From Flavobacteriaceae bacterium (GTDB lineage: Bacteria > Bacteroidota > Bacteroidia > Flavobacteriales > Flavobacteriaceae), in assembly GCA_002401215.1 (NCBI GenBank), contig NVSL01000046.1, positions 6,916 through 18,150 on the forward strand: a stretch of 11,235 nucleotides of DNA. The letters are read 5' to 3'. The notes beneath the pieces are model-generated. The model made no database searches. It had not been told where the DNA came from and saw only the letters and a list, made by a program, of their open reading frames with translations. The position numbers were made by a program, and so were the translations under genes. The number at the start of each line of letters is the position of its first letter. Position 1 is the first letter of the stretch. Below are positions 1-6,361 of this stretch, one piece after another.

Positions 1-530
1 TAAAAATAAACTCTAAATACAGGGGTAAAGGCCGAACTATAAATACTTCTATTTGTGCTATTAAACAAAACATTGTATCGCATACCAAATGCAATATTGC
101 CTGTGTAGTATGCAAGACCTAGATAGATTGCAGGAATCCATTCAGAGCTTTCGGGAAACCGATCATCTTTATAGTTTACATTCATTTGCTCAAATTCTGC
201 CGATACTTGAAAAGCATTAAATGGGTTGTAAAGCGCAATAACACTACCGCCAAGCATTGAGTTTGAAGCTTCAAAACTACCACCCGAAATTGGATAGTAT
301 GTTCCTTTAGAATATAAATAGCTAAAACTGACCCCTGCGCTAAATTGTTGGTTAAAATCATAAATAGCACTCGGAGATATTCCTATTGTGGTATAATTGT
401 TCCCGAAACCAAGATTAAATGTGCCTCCAAATCTAACATGATCTATAAAAGAATCTTCTGTTGTTTGAGAAAACGAATATGAAGTTGCAACAAGAAGAAG
501 CAAGAGTGAAAGTTTGTTTTTAAGACGCAT
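1..530 (-). CDS. Small outer-membrane beta-barrel protein, essentially complete
   Basis: Reading leftwards from ATG at 530-528 gives 176 codons ending in Arg-Val-Tyr-Phe at position 3. Bases 2-1 then read TA on the coding strand, so the stop (TAA or TAG) is probably cut by the window edge by one base. Residues 1-21 form a signal peptide (MRLKNK followed by a Leu-rich core and Ser-Phe-Ser-Gln). The rest is a run of alternating polar and hydrophobic strands rich in Tyr, Phe, Gly and Ser, ending in an aromatic residue, as expected of a barrel inserted by the BAM machinery. It resembles a Flavobacteriia family of about 170-180 residues that I recall often carrying the misleading label 'alpha-ketoglutarate decarboxylase'. 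Nothing here looks like a thiamine-diphosphate enzyme. Its substrate or role is unknown. It diverges from the tRNA downstream and stands alone in this window. Confidence 0.75.
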   Translation of the reverse strand, partial: MRLKNKLSLLLLLVATSYSFSQTTEDSFIDHVRFGGTFNLGFGNNYTTIGISPSAIYDFNQQFSAGVSFSYLYSKGTYYPISGGSFEASNSMLGGSVIALYNPFNAFQVSAEFEQMNVNYKDDRFPESSEWIPAIYLGLAYYTGNIAFGMRYNVLFNSTNRSIYSSAFTPVFRVYF

Positions 531-605
531 CGTTTTGTGTTTTGAGGATAAATATACTCATATTTTTACAACGGATATTTTTGTGAATCATTGTTAGATA
601 AAAAA

Positions 606-636
606 TTGTACAGAATCTAAATAAGTATTAATATTG
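606..636 (+). promoter_or_regulatory. Probable Bacteroidota-type promoter of the tRNA gene
   Basis: TTG at 606-608 is followed after 20 bases by TAATATTG at 629-636. This is close to the Bacteroidota sigma-factor pattern of a -33 TTG and a -7 TAnnTTTG. Transcription would begin a few bases before the mature tRNA 5' end at 649. The -7 box has one mismatch (ATTG for TTTG), so this is a motif call only. Confidence 0.45.
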
Positions 637-648
637 CACCCAGTTTCA

Positions 649-722
649 GGACCCATAGCTCAGCTGGTTAGAGCACCTGACTCATAATCAGGGGGTCCAA
701 GGTTCGAGCCCTTGTGGGTCCA
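649..722 (+). tRNA. tRNA with anticodon CAT, probably tRNA-Ile2 (lysidine-modified), otherwise elongator Met
   Basis: The full cloverleaf folds by eye. The acceptor stem is 649-655 with 715-721 (seven Watson-Crick pairs) and the D arm is 658-674. The anticodon stem is 676-680 with 688-692 around the loop CTCATAA, with anticodon CAT at 683-685. The T stem is 698-702 with 710-714 around TTCGAGC. The discriminator is A722 and CCA is not encoded. CAT can mean initiator Met, elongator Met or Ile2. The A-T/G-C closed acceptor start and normal D arm argue against an initiator. Pairs C4-G69 and C5-G68 (652-718 and 653-717) are those described as TilS identity elements of E. coli tRNA-Ile2, which favours Ile2. 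Elongator Met is not excluded. Confidence 0.93.
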
Positions 723-734
723 CAAACTAAATAT

Positions 735-770
735 AAAGATTCATACTTTTTGGTATGAATCTTTTTTTTT
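735..770 (+). terminator. Rho-independent terminator after the tRNA
   Basis: A 12-bp perfect stem pairs 735-746 with 753-764 (AAAGATTCATAC with GTATGAATCTTT). The loop is six bases and the stem runs into a T tract ending at 770. It lies 13 bases after the tRNA 3' end and ends that transcript. The symmetric A/T flanks could also let it work on the opposite strand. Confidence 0.85.
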
Positions 771-772
771 GC

Positions 773-1118
773 AAAATAGTATTAACGAGAAGTTTAGGAT
801 CTAGTTCAAAAGCTATTAAAACTGGAATTAGCCAAGTTAAACTTCGATTAGTACATGTTTATAAGCCCGATGAAAATAAGGTAATAGAAATCATAACCAA
901 CCAATTAGATTGGATAGCAAGAACCATTGCACTTTATAAGAAACGATGGGATACCGAATTGTTTTTTAAAGCGATAAAACAGAACTTGCAAAATTAAAAC
1001 ATTTGGAGGCGCTAGTGAAAACGCTGTAAAATCACAGATATACATCGCTTTAATAACCTATTTGTTACTCCAACTCATTGTAAGATTAATTGCTAAGAAA
1101 AACACAACTTGTTTATAA
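773..1118 (+). pseudogene. Remnant of an IS4-family transposase, C-terminal part, frameshifted
   Basis: The conceptual peptide carries the IS4-family YREK signature, Tyr-x2-Arg-x3-Glu-x6-Lys, encoded at 935-979 (YKKRWDTELFFKAIK). The Glu is the third member of the DDE catalytic triad. The reading frame stops at 995-997. If one A is removed near 991-993, the frame continues with TFGGASENAVKSQIYIALI and on to a stop at 1116-1118, which is the usual helix after the YREK region. The N-terminal two thirds with the first two catalytic Asp residues are absent and no terminal inverted repeats are visible, so the element is dead. An ATG at 755 opens the frame but lies inside the tRNA terminator, so it is not a real start. 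Confidence 0.8.
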
Positions 1119-1257
1119 CCGTTAAAGACTGTTTAGGCCTTGTTTGCTAAAACTTTCGGATGAGTGTAATTATTGCTAGATTATTCTCAATAACCCTTTT
1201 CTATCAATACATTTGTTTTATTGATTTTAACGCCTAATATTTCTCACAATTTGTTAC

Positions 1258-1265
1258 TATATTTG
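1258..1265 (+). promoter_or_regulatory. Candidate -7 promoter box for the suf operon
   Basis: TATATTTG matches the Bacteroidota TAnnTTTG -7 consensus exactly and lies 35 bases before the sufA ATG, leaving a short leader. No convincing -33 TTG is found 19-21 bases upstream. The rest of the 1119-1300 spacer holds nothing else I recognise apart from possible further transposase debris. Confidence 0.4.
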
Positions 1266-1300
1266 CACACTATTTAGAATTAATCTAATAAAATAATTTT

Positions 1301-1630
1301 ATGATAAAAGTATCAGACATAGCAAAGAAAAAAGTGGTTGAGTTGATGAGCGATGAAGGCTTTGATGCTCAAAATGATTTTGTCCGTGTAGGCGTCAAAA
1401 GTGGTGGGTGCTCTGGATTATCGTATGATTTAAAGTTTGATAAAAGCAAATTAGAAGAAGATAAAGTTTTTGTAGATAACGGTATTCACATCATTGTTGA
1501 TAAAAAAAGTTTCTTGTATTTAGTCGGCACAACTCTAGAATATTCTGGCGGATTAAACGGAACGGGTTTTGTTTTTAATAACCCAAATGCAAATAGAACT
1601 TGTGGGTGTGGTGAAAGTTTTTCACTCTAA
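1301..1630 (+). CDS. sufA: A-type iron-sulfur carrier/assembly protein (SufA/IscA/HesB family)
   Basis: This 109-residue protein has the standard length of A-type carriers, which receive [Fe-S] clusters from the SufBCD scaffold and pass them to apo-proteins in the cytoplasm. The three conserved cysteines are present: Cys37 in SGGCSG, and Cys101 and Cys103 in the C-terminal CGCGESF motif. The conserved GLNGTGFVFNNPNA region precedes them. The ATG start follows an AT-rich leader without a Shine-Dalgarno site. It is the first gene of sufA-B-C-D and its stop at 1628-1630 is followed within five bases by an inverted-repeat cassette. sufA is inferred from the operon; by sequence alone IscA or ErpA cannot be separated. 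Confidence 0.92.
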   Translation: MIKVSDIAKKKVVELMSDEGFDAQNDFVRVGVKSGGCSGLSYDLKFDKSKLEEDKVFVDNGIHIIVDKKSFLYLVGTTLEYSGGLNGTGFVFNNPNANRTCGCGESFSL

Positions 1631-1635
1631 AATTG

Positions 1636-2071
1636 AATGATTGAAAAATTCAAAGATTGAAAAACGGGTTATGAAATCATTTGAAGAATTAGAAGTGTAT
1701 CAAAAATCATTTGATTTTACAATTGATATTTTTAAGCTGACCGAAAATCTTCTATTAATAAGAACATCGTTTATCAATTAGAAAGAGCGGCTTTATCGAT
1801 TTCAAATAACATCGCTGAAGGATTTGAATTACAATCAAACAAACAATTTGTAAAATTCTTGTACATAGCAAAAGGTTCTTGTGGAGAATGTAGAAACCTA
1901 TTAAACGTTGCAAATCGACTTAATCAGATTGAATTAGAGAAGCATCAAGAATTAAAAAATAACGCCATTGAAATATCAAAGCAATTGGCAAATTTTATAA
2001 AATATTTAAATAAGAGTGAAATTTATTAGTTGAGTTTTTCAATTATTAAATTTTTCAATCTTTTAATCATT
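1636..2071. repeat. Imperfect inverted repeats bounding four-helix-bundle cassette 1
   Basis: The left arm (1636-1665) begins AATGATTGAAAAATT and ends GATTGAAAAAC. The reverse complement of the right arm (2033-2071) begins AATGATTAAAAGATTG and ends AATTGAAAAACT. Allowing one 8-base gap (an extra AAAAGATT in the right arm), 27 of the 30 left-arm bases match. The arms are built from iterated ATTGAAAA-like units. The left arm starts five bases after the sufA stop and the right arm ends directly before the sufB ATG at 2072, so the cassette fills the whole spacer. In RNA the arms could pair and place the four-helix gene in the loop. Confidence 0.75.
1671..2029 (+). pseudogene. Frameshifted four-helix-bundle protein (23S rRNA intervening-sequence family)
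   Basis: ATG at 1671 opens with MKSFEELEVYQKSFDF, typical of the TIGR02436-type four-helix-bundle family. That frame stops at 1779-1781. From about 1757 a second frame gives NKNIVYQLERAALSISNNIAEGFE, then FLYIAKGSCGECRN, and ends in FIKYLNKSEIY with TAG at 2027-2029. Joining them needs a one-base loss around 1748-1757, so a single indel has split an otherwise full-length gene of about 118 codons. Shared family blocks are FEELE-x-YQ, NIAEGFE and IAKGS-x-GE. The intact relative at 4418-4813 has the same blocks. Family members encoded inside 23S rRNA are of unknown function and are thought to bind RNA. A sequencing error is an alternative to real decay. Confidence 0.8.
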
Positions 2072-3520
2072 ATGAACAAATACACCGAAGACGATTTAAA
2101 AAAAGAACTCGAAACTCAAGAATATGAGTATGGTTTTTATACTGATATTGAGTCAGACACATTTCCGAAAGGATTGAATGAAGATATTGTTCGTGCTATT
2201 TCTAAAAAGAAAAATGAGCCCGAATGGATGACCGAATGGCGATTAGATGCTTTCAAAATTTGGCAAGAAATGGAAGAACCTGATTGGGCAAATGTGAACT
2301 ATCCAAAACCAGATTTTCAAGCAATTGCATATTATTCTGCACCAAAATCTGTCGATCCAAATAAGACTTTAGATGATGTAGACCCTGATTTAATGGCGAT
2401 GTACAAAAAATTAGGTATCTCTGTTGACGAGCAAAAAAAGATGAACAATATTGCCATGGATATCGTGGTAGATTCTGTTTCTGTTGCCACAACATTTAAA
2501 AAAACCTTGGGAGAAAAAGGGATTCTTTTTATGCCAATTTCTGAAGCTATTCAAGAGCATCCAGAATTAGTGAAAAAATATATGGGAACGATTGTTCCGA
2601 AGACAGATAATTTTTACGCAGCATTAAATTCAGCAGTTTTTACTGATGGATCTTTTTGCTACATCCCAAAAGGAGTGAAATGTCCGATGGAATTATCAAC
2701 TTATTTTAGGATAAATGAAGGCGGAACAGGTCAATTTGAACGCACACTTTTAATTGCTGACGAAGATAGTTATGTTAGTTATTTAGAAGGTTGTACCGCA
2801 CCTGCTCGTGATGAGAATCAGTTGCACGCAGCAGTTGTAGAGTTGATTTCTTTGGATGGAGCTGAAATAAAATACTCAACAGTTCAAAACTGGTATCCAG
2901 GGGATAAAGAGGGTAAAGGTGGTGTTTTTAATTTTGTAACCAAACGTGGAATATGTTATAAGAATTCTAAGATTTCTTGGACGCAAGTTGAGACAGGATC
3001 AGCAGTTACATGGAAATACCCAAGCTGTATTTTGAAAGGTGATAATTCGGTAGGCGAATTTTATTCAATCGCAGTTACCAACAATTATCAGCAAGCAGAT
3101 ACAGGTACGAAGATGATTCATCTTGGTAAAAACACCAAGAGTACGATTATATCAAAAGGAATATCCGCAGGGAAATCTCAAAACTCATATAGAGGATTGG
3201 TTCAAATTGGATCGAGAGCAGAAAATGCTCGAAATTTTTCACAATGTGATTCCTTATTAATGGGAAATAAATGTGGAGCACATACGTTTCCGTATATCGA
3301 ATCAAAAAACAAATCTGCTCAAATAGAGCACGAAGCAACTACCAGTAAAATTGGTGAGGACCAATTATTCTATTGCAATCAACGAGGTATCGATACTGAA
3401 AAAGCCATCGCATTAATTGTAAATGGTTTTAGTAAAGATGTGTTAAATAAATTGCCAATGGAGTTTGCTGTAGAAGCACAAAAATTATTAGAAATATCAT
3501 TAGAAGGAAGTGTAGGTTAA
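2072..3520 (+). CDS. sufB: Fe-S cluster assembly scaffold protein SufB
   Basis: SufB is the core scaffold of the SufBC2D complex and receives sulfur on conserved cysteines to build the cluster in the cytoplasm. With the ATG at 2072 it has 482 residues (E. coli SufB has 495). The C-terminal beta-helix carries [20 protein letters not shown] and [17 protein letters not shown]. Cys392, His420 and Glu421 fall at a constant offset of 13 from E. coli Cys405, His433 and Glu434, the residues known to matter for cluster formation. A TTG at 2030 would extend the frame by 14 codons, but these lie in the inverted-repeat arm and spell a non-conserved peptide, so ATG 2072 is preferred. No Shine-Dalgarno is visible; the leader is the cassette's right arm. 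Confidence 0.96.
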   Translation: MNKYTEDDLKKELETQEYEYGFYTDIESDTFPKGLNEDIVRAISKKKNEPEWMTEWRLDAFKIWQEMEEPDWANVNYPKPDFQAIAYYSAPKSVDPNKTLDDVDPDLMAMYKKLGISVDEQKKMNNIAMDIVVDSVSVATTFKKTLGEKGILFMPISEAIQEHPELVKKYMGTIVPKTDNFYAALNSAVFTDGSFCYIPKGVKCPMELSTYFRINEGGTGQFERTLLIADEDSYVSYLEGCTAPARDENQLHAAVVELISLDGAEIKYSTVQNWYPGDKEGKGGVFNFVTKRGICYKNSKISWTQVETGSAVTWKYPSCILKGDNSVGEFYSIAVTNNYQQADTGTKMIHLGKNTKSTIISKGISAGKSQNSYRGLVQIGSRAENARNFSQCDSLLMGNKCGAHTFPYIESKNKSAQIEHEATTSKIGEDQLFYCNQRGIDTEKAIALIVNGFSKDVLNKLPMEFAVEAQKLLEISLEGSVG

Positions 3521-3541
3521 AATTAAAAACCTTAACCAGTC

Positions 3542-3587
3542 AATTGTTTAAGTATGTAATTGCTCACAATTAAACAGTTTAACAAAT
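3542..3587. repeat. Imperfect inverted repeat in the sufB-sufC spacer
   Basis: Arms 3542-3562 and 3567-3587 are 21 bases each around a CTCA loop. Reverse-complement comparison gives 16 of 21 matches, and the six innermost pairs are perfect (TAATTG with CAATTA). Without a T tract it is not a normal terminator. It could be an mRNA processing or stability hairpin. Its position parallels the gene-bearing inverted repeats in the two neighbouring suf spacers. Confidence 0.5.
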
Positions 3588-3608
3588 ACACAAATCAACA
3601 ATAAAGAA

Positions 3609-4352
3609 ATGTTAGAAATAAAAAATTTACACGCAGGGATAGAAAATAAAGGAATTCTGAGAGGAATTAATTTAAAAGTTAATGCTGGAGAAGTACACGC
3701 AATCATGGGACCAAATGGTTCTGGAAAAAGCACACTCGCAGCAGTTATTGCTGGAAATGAAACTTACGAAGTCTCAAAAGGAACAATCGTTCTTGAAGAT
3801 GAAGATATTTTAGAATTATCTCCAGATGAAAGAGCACACAAGGGTGTTTTTTTAAGTTTTCAATATCCTGTTGAAATCCCAGGAGTAAGTACAACAAACT
3901 TCATGAAGACTGCAATCAATGCTAAGCGGAAAGCAAATGGTCTAGAAGATTTACCTGCTAAAGATATGTTGAAAATGATTCGCGAAAAATCTGCTTTGTT
4001 AGAAATGGATCGCAAGTTTTTATCAAGATCTTTAAATGAAGGGTTTTCTGGAGGAGAGAAAAAAAGGAATGAAATTTTTCAAATGGCGATGTTAGAACCT
4101 AAGTTGGCAATTTTAGATGAAACTGATTCTGGATTAGATATTGATGCACTAAAAGTTGTTGCAAACGGAGTTAACAAATTAAAAAGCAAAGACAATGCGG
4201 TGATTGTAATTACCCATTATCAACGTTTGTTAGATTATATTATTCCTGATTTTGTGCATGTTTTATACAATGGTAAAATTGTAAAATCTGGAGGAAAAGA
4301 GTTGGCGCACGAGTTAGAAGAAAAAGGATACGATTGGGTTAAGAATTTATAA
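3609..4352 (+). CDS. sufC: Fe-S cluster assembly ATPase SufC
   Basis: SufC is an ABC-type ATPase that docks on SufB and SufD and drives the conformational change of the SufBCD complex; it is soluble and not a transporter. The 247 residues match the family's length. Visible motifs in order: Walker A GPNGSGKST (34-42), Q-loop Gln85 in SFQYP, ABC signature FSGGEKKRNE (146-155), Walker B and D-loop LAILDETDSGLD (166-177), and switch His203 in ITHYQ. EKKRNE after the signature and the LDETDSGLDIDAL block are typical of SufC. It follows sufB after 88 bases with the ATG directly after an AT-rich leader. Confidence 0.97.
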   Translation: MLEIKNLHAGIENKGILRGINLKVNAGEVHAIMGPNGSGKSTLAAVIAGNETYEVSKGTIVLEDEDILELSPDERAHKGVFLSFQYPVEIPGVSTTNFMKTAINAKRKANGLEDLPAKDMLKMIREKSALLEMDRKFLSRSLNEGFSGGEKKRNEIFQMAMLEPKLAILDETDSGLDIDALKVVANGVNKLKSKDNAVIVITHYQRLLDYIIPDFVHVLYNGKIVKSGGKELAHELEEKGYDWVKNL

Positions 4353-4361
4353 ACTGTATAA

Positions 4362-4843
4362 TTGTTTCTCGTTTTTTTTGTTTCTTGTTTTTGTAGTTAA
4401 AATATAAGATTAAAAATATGGCAACAATTAAAAAGTTTGAAGATTTAGAAATTTGGCAAGAAGCAAGAAGGTTGTCAAAAGAGATTATTATTATTATTTC
4501 TAAATCGACCAATTTGAAAACAGATTATAAGTTTAAAGAACAGATAAAAAGTTCAGCAGGGTCTGCGATGGATAATATTGCAGAAGGTTTTGAAAGAGAT
4601 GGAAATTTAGAATTTAGACAATTTCTATCAATAGCAAAAGGATCAGCGGGAGAAACAAGATCACAAATATATAGGCTCTATGATTCTGAATACATTACTA
4701 AATTTGATTTAGAAAAATTAGTGTCAGAATACGAAACCTTAAATAAAAGAATTGCGAGTTTTATTTCTTATTTAAATAAAAAAAATTACAAAGGTTTGAA
4801 GTTTAAAAGCTAAAAACCTGAAACAAAAAACTTGAAACATAAA
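4362..4843. repeat. Imperfect inverted repeats bounding four-helix-bundle cassette 2
   Basis: The left arm (4362-4396) contains GTTTCTCGTTTTTTTTG, then GTTTCTTGTTTTT and TAG. The reverse complement of the right arm (4810-4843) reads GTTTCAAGTTTTTTG, then GTTTCAGGTTTTTAG. The two agree apart from short gaps and the variable pair after each GTTTC. The sequence differs from cassette 1, but the design is the same: tandem short units in each arm, filling the sufC-sufD spacer from nine bases after the sufC stop to seven bases before the sufD start. The right arm includes the stop codon of the enclosed gene. Confidence 0.75.
4418..4813 (+). CDS. Four-helix-bundle protein (23S rRNA intervening-sequence family), intact
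   Basis: 131 residues, slightly longer than the usual 115-125 of this family. Family blocks are visible: KKFEDLEIWQEA at 5-16, the NIAEGFERDGN segment near residues 53-63, FLSIAKGSAGETRS near 70-83, and a C-terminal helix ending FISYLNKK. The protein is entirely helical in character, without signal peptide or membrane segment. Relatives occur in intervening sequences of 23S rRNA genes of several bacteria and as stand-alone genes in Bacteroidota; the fold is a pentameric four-helix bundle and the function is unknown. It lies between sufC and sufD on the same strand, so it is probably co-transcribed, but nothing suggests a role in Fe-S assembly. The tail YKGLKFKS runs into the inverted-repeat arm. 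Confidence 0.9.
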   Translation: MATIKKFEDLEIWQEARRLSKEIIIIISKSTNLKTDYKFKEQIKSSAGSAMDNIAEGFERDGNLEFRQFLSIAKGSAGETRSQIYRLYDSEYITKFDLEKLVSEYETLNKRIASFISYLNKKNYKGLKFKS

Positions 4844-4850
4844 GTAAAAT

Positions 4851-6173
4851 ATGTCATTACAAGAAAATTTAATATCCTCGTTTATGGTACTCGAAAATCA
4901 AGGAGAGCTTGATTTAGATTCGAACTTACATGATATCCGTACAGAAGCAATCAACGCTTTTGAAAAACAAGGATTCCCTACAAAAAAAGATGAAGAATGG
5001 AAATACACATCGCTTAAATCTGTTTTAAATCATGATTATAGTGTGTTTCCTACAGCAGAAAATTCGATCGAATTTAAAGATGTAAAAAAATATTTTTTAC
5101 ACGAAATAGATTCTTACAAGGTGGTTTTTATTGACGGAATTTACAGCTCATTTTTGTCAGAAACTACACACGATGGTTTTGATATTTGTTTGATGTCTGC
5201 AGCGTTAAAAAAGCCAAAATACAAAATGGTTATCGACAATTATTTTAATAAAATTGCCGATAAAAAAAATAGCATCACCAATTTGAATACTGCTTTTGCG
5301 ATGGAAGGTGCGTATATCAATATTGGTAAAAATATAGTTGTTCCGAAACCAATTCAAATTTTAAATTTTTCTACCGGCAACGAAAAAGAGATTTTATTAC
5401 AGCCTAGAAACTTGGTAATTGTTGGTGAGAACTCGTATGTTCAGATTATTGAACGCCACCAAAGTTTGAGTAGTAATGTGGTCTTGACAAATGCTGTTAC
5501 CGAAATTTTCGCGAACAAACGCGCCATCATCAATTATTATAAAATCCAAAATGATGATGCCAATGCTTCTTTAATTGACAACACGTATGTGCAACAAAAA
5601 GAAAATAGCATTGCTTCGGTAAACACCTATTCTTTTGGCGGAAAATTGACACGGAACAACGTAGAATTTTACCATGAAGGAGAACATGTAGAATCTCATA
5701 TCAACGGAATTTCAATTCTGAATGGAAAACAACATGTAGACAATCATACATTGATGCATCATAAATATCCAAATTGTGAAAGTTTTGAAATTTATAAAGG
5801 GATTTATGATGACGCTTCTACAGGAGTTTTCAACGGAAAAGTAATTGTAAATCAAGAGGCGCAAAAAACAAATGCATTTCAGCAAAACAATAATATTTTA
5901 ATTGGCGATAAAGCATCAATCAATGCAAAACCTCAATTGGAGATTTTTGCTGATGATGTAAAATGTTCTCACGGTTGTACGATTGGTCAGCTTGATGAAA
6001 GCGCTTTATTTTATATGCAATCTCGCGGGATTCCAGTCAAAGAAGCAAAAGCATTATTGTTGTATGCTTTTAGTAATGAAGTGGTAGAGAAAATTAAAAT
6101 CCCTGAATTAAAATCCAGAATTACAAAACTAATTGCCATGAAATTGGGAGTTCAATTAGGGTTTGAAATTTAA
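4851..6173 (+). CDS. sufD: Fe-S cluster assembly protein SufD
   Basis: SufD is the SufB paralogue that forms the SufB-SufD heterodimer in the SufBC2D scaffold and is needed for iron acquisition during cluster building. At 440 residues it is near the family's length. The N-terminal helical part includes the DEEWKYTSL motif (48-56), typical of SufD. The beta-helix core follows, and the C-terminal block KCSHGCTIGQLDESALFYMQSRGI (371-394) contains His374, the likely counterpart of E. coli SufD His360. The ATG at 4851 follows the right arm of cassette 2. It is the last suf gene here: no sufS or sufE follows, and a terminator-like repeat lies 30 bases downstream. Confidence 0.95.
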   Translation: MSLQENLISSFMVLENQGELDLDSNLHDIRTEAINAFEKQGFPTKKDEEWKYTSLKSVLNHDYSVFPTAENSIEFKDVKKYFLHEIDSYKVVFIDGIYSSFLSETTHDGFDICLMSAALKKPKYKMVIDNYFNKIADKKNSITNLNTAFAMEGAYINIGKNIVVPKPIQILNFSTGNEKEILLQPRNLVIVGENSYVQIIERHQSLSSNVVLTNAVTEIFANKRAIINYYKIQNDDANASLIDNTYVQQKENSIASVNTYSFGGKLTRNNVEFYHEGEHVESHINGISILNGKQHVDNHTLMHHKYPNCESFEIYKGIYDDASTGVFNGKVIVNQEAQKTNAFQQNNNILIGDKASINAKPQLEIFADDVKCSHGCTIGQLDESALFYMQSRGIPVKEAKALLLYAFSNEVVEKIKIPELKSRITKLIAMKLGVQLGFEI

Positions 6174-6203
6174 GTTTTTAGAGGTTAATAATTAGAATAT
6201 TTT

Positions 6204-6241
6204 AAAAAAACGTCCGGTCGAGCGCAGTCGAGACCTTTTTT
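6204..6241 (+). terminator. Terminator-like dispersed repeat after sufD
   Basis: The core GGTCGAGCGCAGTCGAGACC (6216-6235) lies between A7 (6204-6210) and T6 (6236-6241). GGTC pairs with GACC, and GA with TC after a two-base bulge, leaving a GCGCAG loop; the A and T tracts extend the stem, so it can act in both directions. It is markedly more GC-rich than its surroundings. From memory, the same GTCGAGCGCAGTCGAGAC motif recurs widely between genes in Flavobacteriaceae as a REP-like element; this could not be checked here. It probably ends the suf transcript. Confidence 0.6.
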
Positions 6242-6287
6242 CTAGCTAATTCATCCTATTTTTAAAAGCACCCTAATAGATTCTTTT

Positions 6288-6295
6288 TAAATTTG
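6288..6295 (+). promoter_or_regulatory. Candidate -7 promoter box for sprE
   Basis: TAAATTTG matches TAnnTTTG and lies 66 bases before the sprE TTG start, just after the suf terminator, where a new transcription unit would begin. There is no clear -33 TTG at the expected spacing, so support is only the -7 box and the location. Confidence 0.35.
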
Positions 6296-6310
6296 TATTT
6301 TTACCAACTT

Positions 6311-6361
6311 ATGGCAATATCCACCGAGGATTTAAGTTACAACAATACAAATTTTACCTAA
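6311..6361 (+). other. 16-codon upstream reading frame abutting the sprE start
   Basis: ATG at 6311 opens MAISTEDLSYNNTNFT and stops at TAA 6359-6361, directly before the TTG start of sprE and in the same frame. It could be a translated leader whose terminating ribosomes restart on the weak TTG, or chance. No recognisable similarity. Confidence 0.25.

Noticed and set aside
182..370. Reading frame on the minus strand inside the barrel gene
   Set aside because: Out-of-frame shadow of the 530-to-1 gene, without its own conserved features.
755..772. ATG opening the transposase reading frame
   Set aside because: It lies in the descending arm and T tract of the tRNA terminator; the first residues (MNLFF) come from the terminator and are not transposase-like.
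2030..2071. TTG start extending SufB by 14 codons
   Set aside because: The extension lies in the cassette's right inverted-repeat arm, encodes an unconserved hydrophobic stretch, and ATG 2072 begins a typical SufB N-terminus.
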